A DNA stretch of 43,312 bases, from contig JAJXWW010000190.1 in assembly GCA_021781415.1 (NCBI GenBank), forward strand, positions 23,483-66,794, read 5' to 3'. Position 1 is the stretch's first letter; each line of letters begins with the position of its first letter. Made by a program: the position numbers and the translations under genes. The DNA is from Planctomycetota bacterium. GTDB taxonomy: Bacteria > Planctomycetota > Planctomycetia > Gemmatales > Gemmataceae. Under the pieces are notes generated by a model, which did not search any database, had not been told where the DNA came from, and saw only the letters and a program-made list of their open reading frames with translations. This document shows positions 8,306 through 17,056 of the stretch, piece by piece.

Positions 8306-9664
8306 ATGCTCTCACATCCCATCCTGCACCGTCGCGAGTTCCTTCAGGTTGGTGCCAGCAGCCTGCTTGGGGTCGGACTCCCCGCGCTCCTCGCTGGCCG
8401 GGCCGCTTCGGCGTCGCGCCTGGCGGAGACAGGTAAGTCGCGCTCCGTCATCCTGGTGCTGCTGACCGGCGGTATGAGCCAACTCGACACGCTCGACATG
8501 AAGCCAGATGCCCCGAGCGAAATCCGCGGCGAGTTCAAGCCGATTGCGACCGCGGTACCTGGCATCCATGTGTGCGAACACCTGCCACGTTTGGCATCGC
8601 GGATGCGCCACTGGGCTCTCGTGCGGTCGCTGTCGCACAAGGAAAATGGCCATTTGCCGGCCACGCATCGCCTGCTCACCGGTGCCCCAATGCCCAGCCA
8701 GCGCGGCAGCGACCTCGACAACATCCTGTCGAGACGCGACTGGCCCTGCTACGCGGCAGGACTGAACTGCGTCCACCCACGCTTCGATGGCGTTCCGTCC
8801 GGCGTGACGCTGCCGCATTCCCTGATCGAGGGGCCACTGACCTGGCCCGGCCAACATGCCGGCTTCCTCGGTGCTACTCACGATCCGTTGCTGGTCACCC
8901 AGGATCCGAACGCCCCCAACTTCCGCATGGACTCCTACCGCCTGCGCGACGACACGGATCGTTCCCGCATGGATCAACGACGCCGACTGCTCGACCGGAT
9001 CGGCTCGGTTTCCGGCGGGGAAGATCTCTTCCGCAAGCATCAGGAGCGCGCCTTTGAGATGCTGATCTCAGGGCGGGTGGCAGAGGCGTTTCGTCTGGAG
9101 CGCGAGCCCGACAGGGTACGCGAACGCTATGGCCGGAATCAGTTCGGCCAGTCGCTGCTGCTGGCCCGCAGGCTGGTTCAGGCCGGCGTCCCGGTCATCC
9201 AGGCCAACATGGGAATCGTGCAGAGTTGGGACACCCACGCCAACAACTGGGGCCGATTGAAGACCCGTCTGTTACCGTGGCTGGACCAGGGATTGGCGGC
9301 TCTGATCGATGACCTGGAAGCGGAGGGCCGGCTGGGGGACACGCTGGTGGCAGCGCTGGGCGAGTTCGGACGCACGCCGAAGGTCTCGACGCTACCCGGA
9401 TCGACGCAGCCGGGGCGCGACCACTGGGCATCGGTCTATTCAGGTCTGTTTGCCGGAGGCGGGGTCCGCGGCGGACGGGTAATCGGTCGCTCCGATCGTT
9501 CGAGCGCCTTTCCGGTCAGTGATGCCTACACGCCTTACGATGTGGGGGCGACGGTCTACGGGGCGCTGGGTGTCGACGCCGACGCCGAGATACGCGACGC
9601 GCTCAATCGCCCGTTGCGCCTGAACGCGGGGAAGCCGATCCAGGCCTTGTTTCAGGAATCGTGA
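8306..9664 (+). CDS. DUF1501 family protein, Tat-exported (second copy)
   Basis: 452 residues from the ATG at 8306; a further 11 in-frame codons upstream start at 8273. The N-terminus, HRREFLQVGASSLLGVGLPA, is a typical twin-arginine signal of the family. Core motifs match the first copy: LVLLTGGMSQLDTLDMKPDA, RGEFKPIATAVPGIHV, LSHKENGH, SWDTHANNW, LGEFGRTPKVS and PGRDHWASVYSGLFAGGG. The two proteins are clearly related but divergent, so this is an old duplication or co-acquired pair rather than a recent copy. The function is unknown and the location is predicted periplasmic or extracytoplasmic. Confidence 0.9.
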   Translation: MLSHPILHRREFLQVGASSLLGVGLPALLAGRAASASRLAETGKSRSVILVLLTGGMSQLDTLDMKPDAPSEIRGEFKPIATAVPGIHVCEHLPRLASRMRHWALVRSLSHKENGHLPATHRLLTGAPMPSQRGSDLDNILSRRDWPCYAAGLNCVHPRFDGVPSGVTLPHSLIEGPLTWPGQHAGFLGATHDPLLVTQDPNAPNFRMDSYRLRDDTDRSRMDQRRRLLDRIGSVSGGEDLFRKHQERAFEMLISGRVAEAFRLEREPDRVRERYGRNQFGQSLLLARRLVQAGVPVIQANMGIVQSWDTHANNWGRLKTRLLPWLDQGLAALIDDLEAEGRLGDTLVAALGEFGRTPKVSTLPGSTQPGRDHWASVYSGLFAGGGVRGGRVIGRSDRSSAFPVSDAYTPYDVGATVYGALGVDADAEIRDALNRPLRLNAGKPIQALFQES

Positions 9665-9847
9665 CGGTTTCCATCGACTCCCCGCATCCCAGGGTTCTCG
9701 TTTACCGTCTCCTCGAGAGGAACCCTCTTCGTAACAAGCCTCCTTTTGACGAATTCCGTAACTGCTTGCAAATAGGATACCTGCTGATTTCGAGTCCCTC
9801 TTGGCGGTGTTTTACCTCAGAGGGGGTGGAAAAATGCGGAAAACTCA

Positions 9848-9881
9848 CCCCCTCTCCCCCTGAGTAAAGGGAGAGAGGAGC
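9848..9881. repeat. Single degenerate copy of the gagtac palindrome repeat
   Basis: One copy of the C-rich/G-rich hairpin seen at 2 and 2.4 kb, here with gagtaaagg in the centre. It lies in the 326 bp gap between the second DUF1501 gene and the nuclease gene. Nothing else is recognisable in that gap. Confidence 0.7.
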
Positions 9882-9990
9882 TTATCGGAGAGCCTCTAAA
9901 GCTTCTTCCCCTTTTTTTGCCCGTGGACGTGGACTTTTGCACACGATGCTGGTAAAGTCAAGAGAATCGTGAGGAAGAAGGGTAGATCGG

Positions 9991-10647
9991 ATGGAGAAGG
10001 CCAAACTAACGATCGCTTTGTTGTGCCAAGAAGCCGCTACTTTTGCAGAAGTCGAGTCCACCTACTCCGAGCCTACGCTCTACGGTGTCACGGACGGCAA
10101 GGCTATTGGGACATACCTCGAACACAAGTTCCGCGCCTACCTTGAGGGCAAGTACACTTTCGCACCCAGCAATTCCGCAATTGGAATTGATTTTCCCGAA
10201 CTAAAGGTGGACATGAAGGTCACGGCCATCGCGCAGCCTCAATCCTCGTGTCCATTCAAATCGGCGCGCCAGAAGATTTTCGGTCTCGGCTACTCGGTGC
10301 TTGTGTTCGTTTACGAGAAGACGGACGATCCGAAAACGGCTACCGCGATCCTGAACATCTTGCACACGGTTTTCGTTGAAGAACACCGTACAGCCGACTT
10401 TACCATGACGCGAATGATCCGCCAACACCTTGAATCTGGATGCAACGTCGAAGATCTGGTTGGCCTCATGCACGACAGGAATTTGCCGGTCGATGAGATT
10501 GAGGCCAACGAGATAGCGGAAGAGTTATTGGAGAAATCCTGTGAGCAGGGCTACCTGACCATCTCCAATGCCTTGCAATGGCGGCTGCAATATGCGCGGG
10601 TCATCGAACGAGCGGGCAAGGTTGTAGGAATCCAGAAGTTGAGATAA
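9991..10647 (+). CDS. Type II restriction endonuclease, PD-(D/E)XK type (predicted)
   Basis: 218 residues, cytosolic. A likely PD-(D/E)XK core is visible: Glu44 in TYLEHKFRAYLE, Asp67 in GIDFPEL, and Asp74-Met-Lys76 in LKVDMKVT, followed by a conserved-looking block QPQSSCPFKSARQKIFGLGY and a C-terminal YLTISNALQWRLQYARVI. The nuclease assignment rests on this motif pattern and on the adenine methyltransferase gene starting 79 bp downstream on the same strand. I cannot assign a recognition site or named enzyme. The two genes look lower in GC than the flanks, consistent with horizontal acquisition. The start at 9991 is preceded by purine-rich gaggaagaaggg. Confidence 0.7.
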   Translation: MEKAKLTIALLCQEAATFAEVESTYSEPTLYGVTDGKAIGTYLEHKFRAYLEGKYTFAPSNSAIGIDFPELKVDMKVTAIAQPQSSCPFKSARQKIFGLGYSVLVFVYEKTDDPKTATAILNILHTVFVEEHRTADFTMTRMIRQHLESGCNVEDLVGLMHDRNLPVDEIEANEIAEELLEKSCEQGYLTISNALQWRLQYARVIERAGKVVGIQKLR

Positions 10648-10726
10648 TCGGCCGGTTCGGACTCCGTCACGCCCTTGTACCAAAGCAGATCGAGAAGGAT
10701 CGATTTGTCGCAGAAAGGTTGGCCCA

Positions 10727-12253
10727 ATGCGCAAGGCGTCGACGAGCGAGACCAAGGAGTACGGCGACTTCCAGACGCCGGAAAAGTTGGCGCGCGATGT
10801 CTGCTCCCTACTAAGTTCGCAGGATTTGCGCCCCGCTGCTTTACTAGAACCAACTTGCGGGCAGGGAACATTTCTTTTCGCTGGTCTCGATCGATTCAAG
10901 GATGTCCGGGAAGCACTTGGCATGGACATCGACGCACGGTACATCCAGCGGGCCGAGGCGATACTTCAACGACGGCGAGATGCCGACAAGGTGCGAATAG
11001 TTGAGGCGGACTTCTTCGCCACACTTTGGGAGAAGGTACTCTCGGAATTGCCGGAGCCGATCTTGATACTCGGCAATCTACCGTGGGTTACGAACGCTCA
11101 CCTTAGCACGCTCGGCAGTCAAAACCTGCCCACCAAGACGAACTTCCAGAATCGCAGGGGCATTGATGCCATCACGGGTAAGGCGAACTTCGATATTTCC
11201 GAATGGATGTTGATCCGCTTGTTGGAAGCAATGAACGGACGACGCGGCTCCCTCGCCATTCTGTGCAAGGCATCGGTCGCACGGAAAACGCTGTGCCACG
11301 GGTGGAAGAAGCGGATCGCCATGGAGCGGTCGAGCCTATACCCGATTGATGCCGACCTTCACTTCGATGCCGCCGTCGATGCCGTCTTGCTGCTGACACA
11401 CTTCAAGCCGAAAGCCTACGACCGAGAAGCCAAGGTATATGCGCACCTGGATCACGACGCCAAGATGAAGACCACGATCGGCTACGAAGACGAGATGCTG
11501 CTCGCCGACATTGCTGCCTATCACCGTTGGAAACACCTGTGCGGCGAGGAGGTCGTAAAGTGGCGTTCGGGGGTCAAACACGACTGCGCCAAGGTAATGG
11601 AAGTTTATCGGGAAGGAGAGAAATACCGCAATGGCATCGGTGAACTTCTGGAACTGGAGGACACCTATTTGTTTCCTATGCTGAAAAGTTCCCAGGTGGC
11701 GAAGGGCGGTGAACGTGGAAACCGCTACATGCTTGTGACCCAGAGGACCGTAGGCAACGACACGAGGATGATAGAAGAGCGAGCGCCGAAAACATGGGCC
11801 TATCTCAAAGCCCATGAGGAGTTGTTGAACAAGCGCGCCAGTTCGATCTACCGGAACCGCCCCCCGTTTTCCGTCTTCGGAGTCGGCGAGTATACCTTTG
11901 CGCCGTGGAAGGTCGCCATCAGTGGCTTCTACAAAAAATTGGCCTTTGTGACGGTTGGCCCAGTCGAGGGTAAGCCGGTCGTTCTCGATGACACCTCGTA
12001 TTTCCTGCCTTGTTCGACGCAGTCACAAGCCGAGTATTTGGCATCGCTCCTCAATTCGTCTACGGCTCAGGCATTCTACAGGGCGTTCGTATTCTGGGAT
12101 ACGAAGCGTCCCATCACGGCAGATTTACTGCGCCGTCTGGACTTGCGGCAACTCGCGGACGAAGTTGGTTCGGAAGAGCAGTTCCACGTCTACTTTCGCA
12201 AACCGGAGCGCCTTCTTTTTGACGATGCTTCGAGCGGCGTTAGGACAAAGTAA
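10727..12253 (+). CDS. N6-adenine DNA methyltransferase of a type II R-M system
   Basis: 508 residues. Methyltransferase motifs in order: motif X region GDFQTPEKLA (13-22), motif I LLEPTCGQGTFLFAG (39-53), an acidic motif II GMDIDARYI (65-73), VEADFF (92-97) and motif IV ILGNLPW (114-120), a variant of NPPW. The C-terminal half should hold the target-recognition domain (for example PPFSVFGVGEYTFAPWKVAISG near 385). This order is that of gamma-class adenine methyltransferases with an Eco57I-like MTase domain. It would protect host DNA from the nuclease encoded just upstream. The start has AAAGG eight bases ahead. It ends 10 bp from the convergent phosphatidylserine decarboxylase gene. Confidence 0.85.
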   Translation: MRKASTSETKEYGDFQTPEKLARDVCSLLSSQDLRPAALLEPTCGQGTFLFAGLDRFKDVREALGMDIDARYIQRAEAILQRRRDADKVRIVEADFFATLWEKVLSELPEPILILGNLPWVTNAHLSTLGSQNLPTKTNFQNRRGIDAITGKANFDISEWMLIRLLEAMNGRRGSLAILCKASVARKTLCHGWKKRIAMERSSLYPIDADLHFDAAVDAVLLLTHFKPKAYDREAKVYAHLDHDAKMKTTIGYEDEMLLADIAAYHRWKHLCGEEVVKWRSGVKHDCAKVMEVYREGEKYRNGIGELLELEDTYLFPMLKSSQVAKGGERGNRYMLVTQRTVGNDTRMIEERAPKTWAYLKAHEELLNKRASSIYRNRPPFSVFGVGEYTFAPWKVAISGFYKKLAFVTVGPVEGKPVVLDDTSYFLPCSTQSQAEYLASLLNSSTAQAFYRAFVFWDTKRPITADLLRRLDLRQLADEVGSEEQFHVYFRKPERLLFDDASSGVRTK

Positions 12254-12263
12254 CACTTCCATC

Positions 12264-13247
12264 TCATAACGGTCTCTTCATCCGCAACAAAATCGTGCTG
12301 CCGCCGTGGACGGTGTCGCCGACGCGCACCAGCGCTTCCTGAACCAACTCCATCGGCACCGAAATCTCGGTGCGCGAGCCGAACTTAATCATGCCCAGAC
12401 GCTCGCCGACTTGCACGTCCTCATCGGGTTTCAGCCAGCAGACGATGCGCCGAGCGATGGCTCCGGCGATCTGCTTGACGCGGATCAGGCCGCCCGTCTG
12501 GGCGTCGGTCAGGTCGATCCAAAATTGTTCGTTGCGCACCGAGCAGTCGGCGGCGCGGGCATCGAGAAACTCGCCGGGATAGTAGCGCAGCGCGGCGACC
12601 CGGCCGGTGCGCGGCAGTCGATTGACGTGGACGTTGAACACCGACAGAAAAATGCTAATCGTGAAGGCCCGGCCGCCGGGGAAATCGGCATCGACCGTCT
12701 CGCCAACGTGGGTGACGGTTCCATCGGCGGGACTGACGAGAGCATCCGGATCGCTGGGAATCGCGCGCTCTGGATCGCGGAAGAACGACAAGACGAACAG
12801 CCACGGAGTCAGCGTAAGGATGAGGGGGAGAAACAACAGCGGGTGGACGAAGAGACCGAGTAGAACGCTCCCCAGGCTGAGAAGGAAGAAAATCGCACTG
12901 AAAAACAGCAGCTCGCACAGTCCGGCACGGGCGAGGTGCAGGCGATCGCGCCAGGCGAAGGCGTCGTCTTCGGGACGGAACGAGTAGCCGCAGACGTTGC
13001 GAACCAGTTTCAGATCGCGTGAGTCGATGATGTCGTGGGGGCAGTTGGGACAGTCGCCCTGTCGCCGTTCGGCCGTGCGGCGAACGTAAGCGGGACGAAC
13101 GCGGCGCAGCCAAGCGCGTCGCCAACGTCCCCAGGCTCGTTCCAGGGCGAAGCAAAAGCCGCCGCCGGGTTGAATGCTGGTGATCGGGGTGCTTTGCAAT
13201 CCGGCGGGGATCGAGGGTGCGGTTGTGGTAGCCATGCACGTTAGCAT
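12264..13247 (-). CDS. psd: Phosphatidylserine decarboxylase (pyruvoyl enzyme)
   Basis: 327 residues from 13247, or 323 from the in-frame ATG at 13235; neither start has a clear ribosome binding site. It makes phosphatidylethanolamine from phosphatidylserine in the inner membrane. Visible features are a double hydrophobic hairpin at about 110-150, FFRDPERAIPSDPDALVSPADG with the conserved His/Asp region, ISIFLSVFNVHVNRLP, and the self-processing site IKFGSRTE. In that site Ser291 would become the pyruvoyl group after cleavage at Gly-Ser. The FGSR form and overall layout resemble the short, archaeal-like PSD branch. An N-terminal extension of about 100 residues contains CPNC and a further Cys-Gly (near 63-90), unusual for the family. 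Confidence 0.88.
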   Translation of the reverse strand: MLTCMATTTAPSIPAGLQSTPITSIQPGGGFCFALERAWGRWRRAWLRRVRPAYVRRTAERRQGDCPNCPHDIIDSRDLKLVRNVCGYSFRPEDDAFAWRDRLHLARAGLCELLFFSAIFFLLSLGSVLLGLFVHPLLFLPLILTLTPWLFVLSFFRDPERAIPSDPDALVSPADGTVTHVGETVDADFPGGRAFTISIFLSVFNVHVNRLPRTGRVAALRYYPGEFLDARAADCSVRNEQFWIDLTDAQTGGLIRVKQIAGAIARRIVCWLKPDEDVQVGERLGMIKFGSRTEISVPMELVQEALVRVGDTVHGGSTILLRMKRPL

Positions 13248-13268
13248 AGCGACGAACGGGCCGCACGC

Positions 13269-13712
13269 CTATTCATCGAGCGAAGGCCGAATCTGCGTAC
13301 CGGGATTGGTCACCGCGCGCGAGCGGAATTTCTCCAAGACGATGGATTTGATCGACGAAGAACCGCGCGGCGGCGTCTGCGAACCCGGCGGGGACGAGTC
13401 CGGCTCGACCGGCTCGACCTTGGCCGATCCGCTCGATCCCAGCGATTCGAGACTGCCGAACAATTCGTGAAACTCGGACTCTTTAAGAGGCTGCTGAAAT
13501 CCGAAATAGTCGATGTGCGAATAGGGTATGAAGAAGACGCGGCCGGAGTCGGTACTGCCCGCCAACCGTCCCCGCAGCGCCAAACACTCCGGATCGAGAC
13601 GCAAGATACATTGGATCGTGATTTCCGTCCCGCTGGTGGATACCAGCATGAGTTTCGACTGCTCGCTGGCCGGGATGTGGCTCAGCAGTTTCACCCACGC
13701 GGCGTTGTGCAT
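13269..13712 (-). CDS. Conserved-looking hypothetical protein
   Basis: 147 residues, not recognised. The N-terminal 80 residues look folded and mixed alpha/beta (WVKLLSHIPASEQSKLMLVS, then CILRLDPECLALRGRLAGS and GRVFFIPYSHIDYFGF). The C-terminal part is a low-complexity Ser/Pro/Glu-rich linker ending in a basic patch, KSIVLEKFRSRAV. There is no signal peptide or membrane segment. It lies 21 bp upstream of psd on the same strand, so co-transcription is likely. Codon use matches its neighbours. The ATG is preceded by TTGAGAG. Confidence 0.6.
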   Translation of the reverse strand: MHNAAWVKLLSHIPASEQSKLMLVSTSGTEITIQCILRLDPECLALRGRLAGSTDSGRVFFIPYSHIDYFGFQQPLKESEFHELFGSLESLGSSGSAKVEPVEPDSSPPGSQTPPRGSSSIKSIVLEKFRSRAVTNPGTQIRPSLDE

Positions 13713-13917
13713 GGCGATCTCTCAAGGTGCGTTCCGTCGTGCGAATCGGCCGTCCCCGCGCGCACCGAGGCAGAAAACGACCCTTCTTCCAACAAGTCTA
13801 GCTCATTCTTGCACCGGCAAAACGATTCGCGCGTAAAAATAAATGGCGCGCGAACCTAGCTGCTGTGCGACCTCGTTTGCTACACTGACGAAAACCCAAG
13901 CGCGACGAGGAATCATC

Positions 13918-14322
13918 ATGGCCGGCTTCAACATCCAGCAGATCGATCACGTCTCCGTCCTCATCACCGATGCGGCGCGCAGTCGGCGCTTCTACCGAGA
14001 CATCCTTGGATTAAAGGAGATCGCCAAGCCCAAGACGTTCGACTTCCGCGTGTTGTGGTTCGATCTGGGCAATCAACAGCTGCACCTGTTGCTCAAGCCC
14101 CAACCCGATGCCGTGAGCGCTCGCCATTTCGCCCTGCGCGTCGCCGACGTTCCAGAAGCCCGCCGCTATTTCCACGCCCACGGCATCGCCATTCAAGAGA
14201 CGACGCCGATCCCCCATTGCGATCGCTTCTTCGTCTTCGATCCGGACGAGAATCGCATCGAGATCATCCAATGGCTGCAACCCTACGACCCGTCCGCGAG
14301 CGGCGCGGCGCAATTCGATTGA
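13918..14322 (+). CDS. VOC superfamily (glyoxalase-like) protein
   Basis: 134 residues from the ATG at 13918, preceded by GAGGAA; an upstream in-frame ATG at 13843 would add 25 atypical residues. The pattern is that of a single-domain VOC protein made of two beta-alpha-beta-beta-beta modules: QQIDHVSVLITDAARSRRFY at the N-terminus with a potential metal His, FDLGNQQLHLLLKP, ARHFALRVADVPEARRYF, and a C-terminal DPDENRIEIIQW with the usual metal Glu. It could be a glyoxalase, dioxygenase or resistance-type enzyme; the substrate cannot be told. It converges with mutS, leaving 10 bp between the stops. Confidence 0.82.
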   Translation: MAGFNIQQIDHVSVLITDAARSRRFYRDILGLKEIAKPKTFDFRVLWFDLGNQQLHLLLKPQPDAVSARHFALRVADVPEARRYFHAHGIAIQETTPIPHCDRFFVFDPDENRIEIIQWLQPYDPSASGAAQFD

Positions 14323-14332
14323 ACGAGATCGA

Positions 14333-16918
14333 CTAGCGCAAATCGCGCTTCCAACGGCGCACCTCGGCGACGATCGCTTCCGGTGAATGACGTTCGAGAT
14401 CGAGTTCGCGCAGCGCTTGCAGAATGGGATCGCTTTCGTTGGCGAACAGGCTGCGTTGCACGGAGAGAGGACGGCGGAGGCGTCCGGGGCGATCCGGCGC
14501 TTCGAGGTGATGGCGTTCCAACTCGGCCAACACTTCCCGCGCGCGCGACAACACTTCTTCCGGCACGCCGGCGCGTCCGGCGACGTGAATGCCGTAGCTC
14601 TTGTCCGCGCTGCCCGGCGCGATTTTGTGCAAAAAGACGATGCCTTCGTCCCCCTCATGCACCATGACGTTGCCATTGCGTAGATTCGGCAGACGTTCGG
14701 CCAGCTGTGCCAGTTCGTGATAGTGGGTGGCGAACAGCGTGCGGCAACCGATCCGGTCGTGCAAATACTCGGTGATGGCCCAGGCCAGCGAGACGCCGTC
14801 GTAGGTACTGGTACCGCGGCCGATTTCGTCGAGGACGACCAGGCTGCGCCGCGTGGCGTTGTTGAGGATGTTTGCCGCCTCGGTCATCTCCACCATGAAC
14901 GTGCTTTGCGCCCGGCTCAATTCGTCGCTGGCACCGACGCGGGTGAAGACGCGGTCGGTCAAGCCGATGCGTGCCGCGCGCGCCGGCACGAACCCGCCCA
15001 TCTGTGCCATCAACGTCAACAGCGCCGTTTGCCGCAAGAACGTGCTTTTGCCGCCCATGTTGGGTCCGGTCACGAGGAGAAAGGTTCCCTCGTCCGCTCC
15101 CAAGATGGTATCGTTGGGTACGAACGTGCCCGGCGGGAGCAGTTGATCGAGAACGGGATGTCTTCCCTCCTTTATGTCCAGTATAGGTTCGTCGTCCAGC
15201 GCGGGCCGGCAGTAGCCGCGCTCGGCGGCCAACTCGGCCAGCGAGGCCAACCCATCGAGGACGGCCAAGACTTCCGCCGTCTGCATCAGACGCGCCGTTT
15301 GAGTGGCTACGCCTTCGCGCAGCTGTACGAACAAATCGTATTCGAGTTGCTTGATCTTCTCCTCGGCGCTTAGCACCTTTTCGGCCTGCTCCGCGAGTTC
15401 GGCGGTGAGGTAGCGATTGGCGTTCTTCAGCGAGCGGTGCAGCTGATATTCGGAGGGAACCTTGGTCCGATGGGTATGCGTGATCTCCAAGTAGTAGCCG
15501 TAGCCCTCGGTGAAGCCCACTTTGAGACTGGAGATGCCGGTGCGCAGCGCCTCTCTGGCCTGAAACTCGGCCATCCAGGTCTTGACGTTGGCCCGCAGAT
15601 GATAGGTCTCCTTCAAATCGTCGTTGGCCTCGGGACGAATGATGCCGCCCTCGCGCGGATTGAGCGGCGGATCGTCCGTCAGGGTTTTCTCCAGCGTCTC
15701 GCGCAAGTCGGGGCAAAGCTCGAGGCGCGCGTGCAGATCGCGCAGCAGGACCGCAGCGCATCCAGACAAGAGAGTCTTAACCTGAGGCAGTAAGGCCAGG
15801 GTGCGTGCGACGGCGGCGAGATCGCGCGGCGAAGCACTGCCGGTGCTGGCGCGGGCCGTCAAACGCTGAAGATCGGAGATGCCGCGCAGACACTCGCGCA
15901 ACTCGCCGCGCCTCCGGTGTTCGCGCAGCAACTCCTCGACGGCATCCAAGCGGGACTCAATGGCTTCGCGATCGGCCAACGGGGCCAGCAGCCAATCGTG
16001 CAGCAGCCGCGCGCCCATCGGCGTCACGGTGCGATCCAGAGCCGAGAGAAGCGAGCCGACCCGCGCGTTGTCGCGCAGGGTACGCGTCAACTCCAAACTG
16101 CGGCGCGTCACTTCGTCGAGAAAAAGGAAGCCTCGGTCGGAGTAAGGGCGCAGCCGAGTGAGATGCGCCAGGCGGGCTTGAAGTGTTTCACGCAGATACA
16201 AAAGCAACGCGCCGGCGGCAATCAGGCACGGCTGTCGATCCTCGAAGCCGAAGCCGGCCATCGTCGAAACGCCGAAGTGTTCCAATAAGGCATCGTGGGC
16301 CGTTTTGGGATCGAAGGTCCAATCGGGACGGGAAGTCGCGGTCAGCCGAGGCAGCGCGTCCCGAAGGCGCTGAAGCAAGGAAGCCGTCTCGTCGGCCGTC
16401 GATTCCGCGAAGAGGTACTCCGAGGGCGCAAGGCGCAGCACCTCGTCGGCCAGCCGCGTTTCCGGCACGTCGGCGGCCTGAAACACGCCCGTGGATAGCT
16501 CGACCCACGCCAAACCGGCCGGCGCTCTCCCATTCGGAGGCACGAATGCCAGCAGATGATTGGAGCGGAGCGGATCGAGTAGATCGTCTTCGGTCAACGT
16601 ACCCGGCGTGACGACGCGGACGACCTCGCGGTGAACGGGTCGTCCCTTGACGGAGCGCGGGTCTTCCATCTGTTCGCAGATGGCCACGCGATGCCCCGCT
16701 TGCAAGAGTTTGCCGAGATAGCGCTCCAGCGCGTGGTATGGCACGCCGGCCATGGGGATCTCTTTGTCGCGTTTCGTCAGGGTGATGCCGAGCAGACGGG
16801 AACCAATCTCGGCGTCTTCCTCGAATAGCTCGTAAAAATCGCCGTTGCGAAACAACACAATCGTTCCCGGATGGCGCTCCTTGGCGTCCCGGAACTGCTT
16901 CATCATCGGTGTAGTCAT
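14333..16918 (-). CDS. mutS: DNA mismatch repair protein MutS
   Basis: 861 residues, the normal length for MutS1. Domain I has the mismatch-reading motif in FRNGDFYELFEEDAE (Phe28-Tyr29-Glu30). Connector and lever follow, and the clamp region around 430-510 includes GYGYYLEITHTHR. The ATPase has Walker A GPNMGGKST (618-626), a Walker B and signature region with STFMVEMTEAANIL and VVLDEIGRGTSTYDG, and a C-terminal helix-turn-helix plus tail. It recognises mismatches and small loops and recruits MutL; no mutL is in this window. The start ATG at 16918 gives the family N-terminus MTTPMMKQFRDAKERHPG. Upstream is a repeat-filled gap of about 140 bp. Confidence 0.96.
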   Translation of the reverse strand: MTTPMMKQFRDAKERHPGTIVLFRNGDFYELFEEDAEIGSRLLGITLTKRDKEIPMAGVPYHALERYLGKLLQAGHRVAICEQMEDPRSVKGRPVHREVVRVVTPGTLTEDDLLDPLRSNHLLAFVPPNGRAPAGLAWVELSTGVFQAADVPETRLADEVLRLAPSEYLFAESTADETASLLQRLRDALPRLTATSRPDWTFDPKTAHDALLEHFGVSTMAGFGFEDRQPCLIAAGALLLYLRETLQARLAHLTRLRPYSDRGFLFLDEVTRRSLELTRTLRDNARVGSLLSALDRTVTPMGARLLHDWLLAPLADREAIESRLDAVEELLREHRRRGELRECLRGISDLQRLTARASTGSASPRDLAAVARTLALLPQVKTLLSGCAAVLLRDLHARLELCPDLRETLEKTLTDDPPLNPREGGIIRPEANDDLKETYHLRANVKTWMAEFQAREALRTGISSLKVGFTEGYGYYLEITHTHRTKVPSEYQLHRSLKNANRYLTAELAEQAEKVLSAEEKIKQLEYDLFVQLREGVATQTARLMQTAEVLAVLDGLASLAELAAERGYCRPALDDEPILDIKEGRHPVLDQLLPPGTFVPNDTILGADEGTFLLVTGPNMGGKSTFLRQTALLTLMAQMGGFVPARAARIGLTDRVFTRVGASDELSRAQSTFMVEMTEAANILNNATRRSLVVLDEIGRGTSTYDGVSLAWAITEYLHDRIGCRTLFATHYHELAQLAERLPNLRNGNVMVHEGDEGIVFLHKIAPGSADKSYGIHVAGRAGVPEEVLSRAREVLAELERHHLEAPDRPGRLRRPLSVQRSLFANESDPILQALRELDLERHSPEAIVAEVRRWKRDLR

Positions 16919-16919
16919 A

Positions 16920-17055
16920 TGCGGCTATCGGCTCTCGGCTGTCGGCTATCGGCACCGATCGGCAACACGATTAAGCTATGTTATACAGAATCGGACATCG
17001 CCTACGGTTTTGAGAGCCGATTGCCGAAAGCCGATTGCCGGTAGCCGATTGCCGA
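16920..17055. repeat. Imperfect inverted and direct repeats between rsbW-like gene and mutS
   Basis: Left part has iterated cggctatcggc/cggctctcggc words (16921-16965). Right part has three iterations of agccgattgccg (17011-17055). The two parts are largely complementary and flank a 45 bp AT-richer centre. The block is the only content of the gap upstream of mutS, so it probably overlaps the mutS promoter and the end of the preceding operon. Confidence 0.65.
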
Positions 17056-17056
17056 C

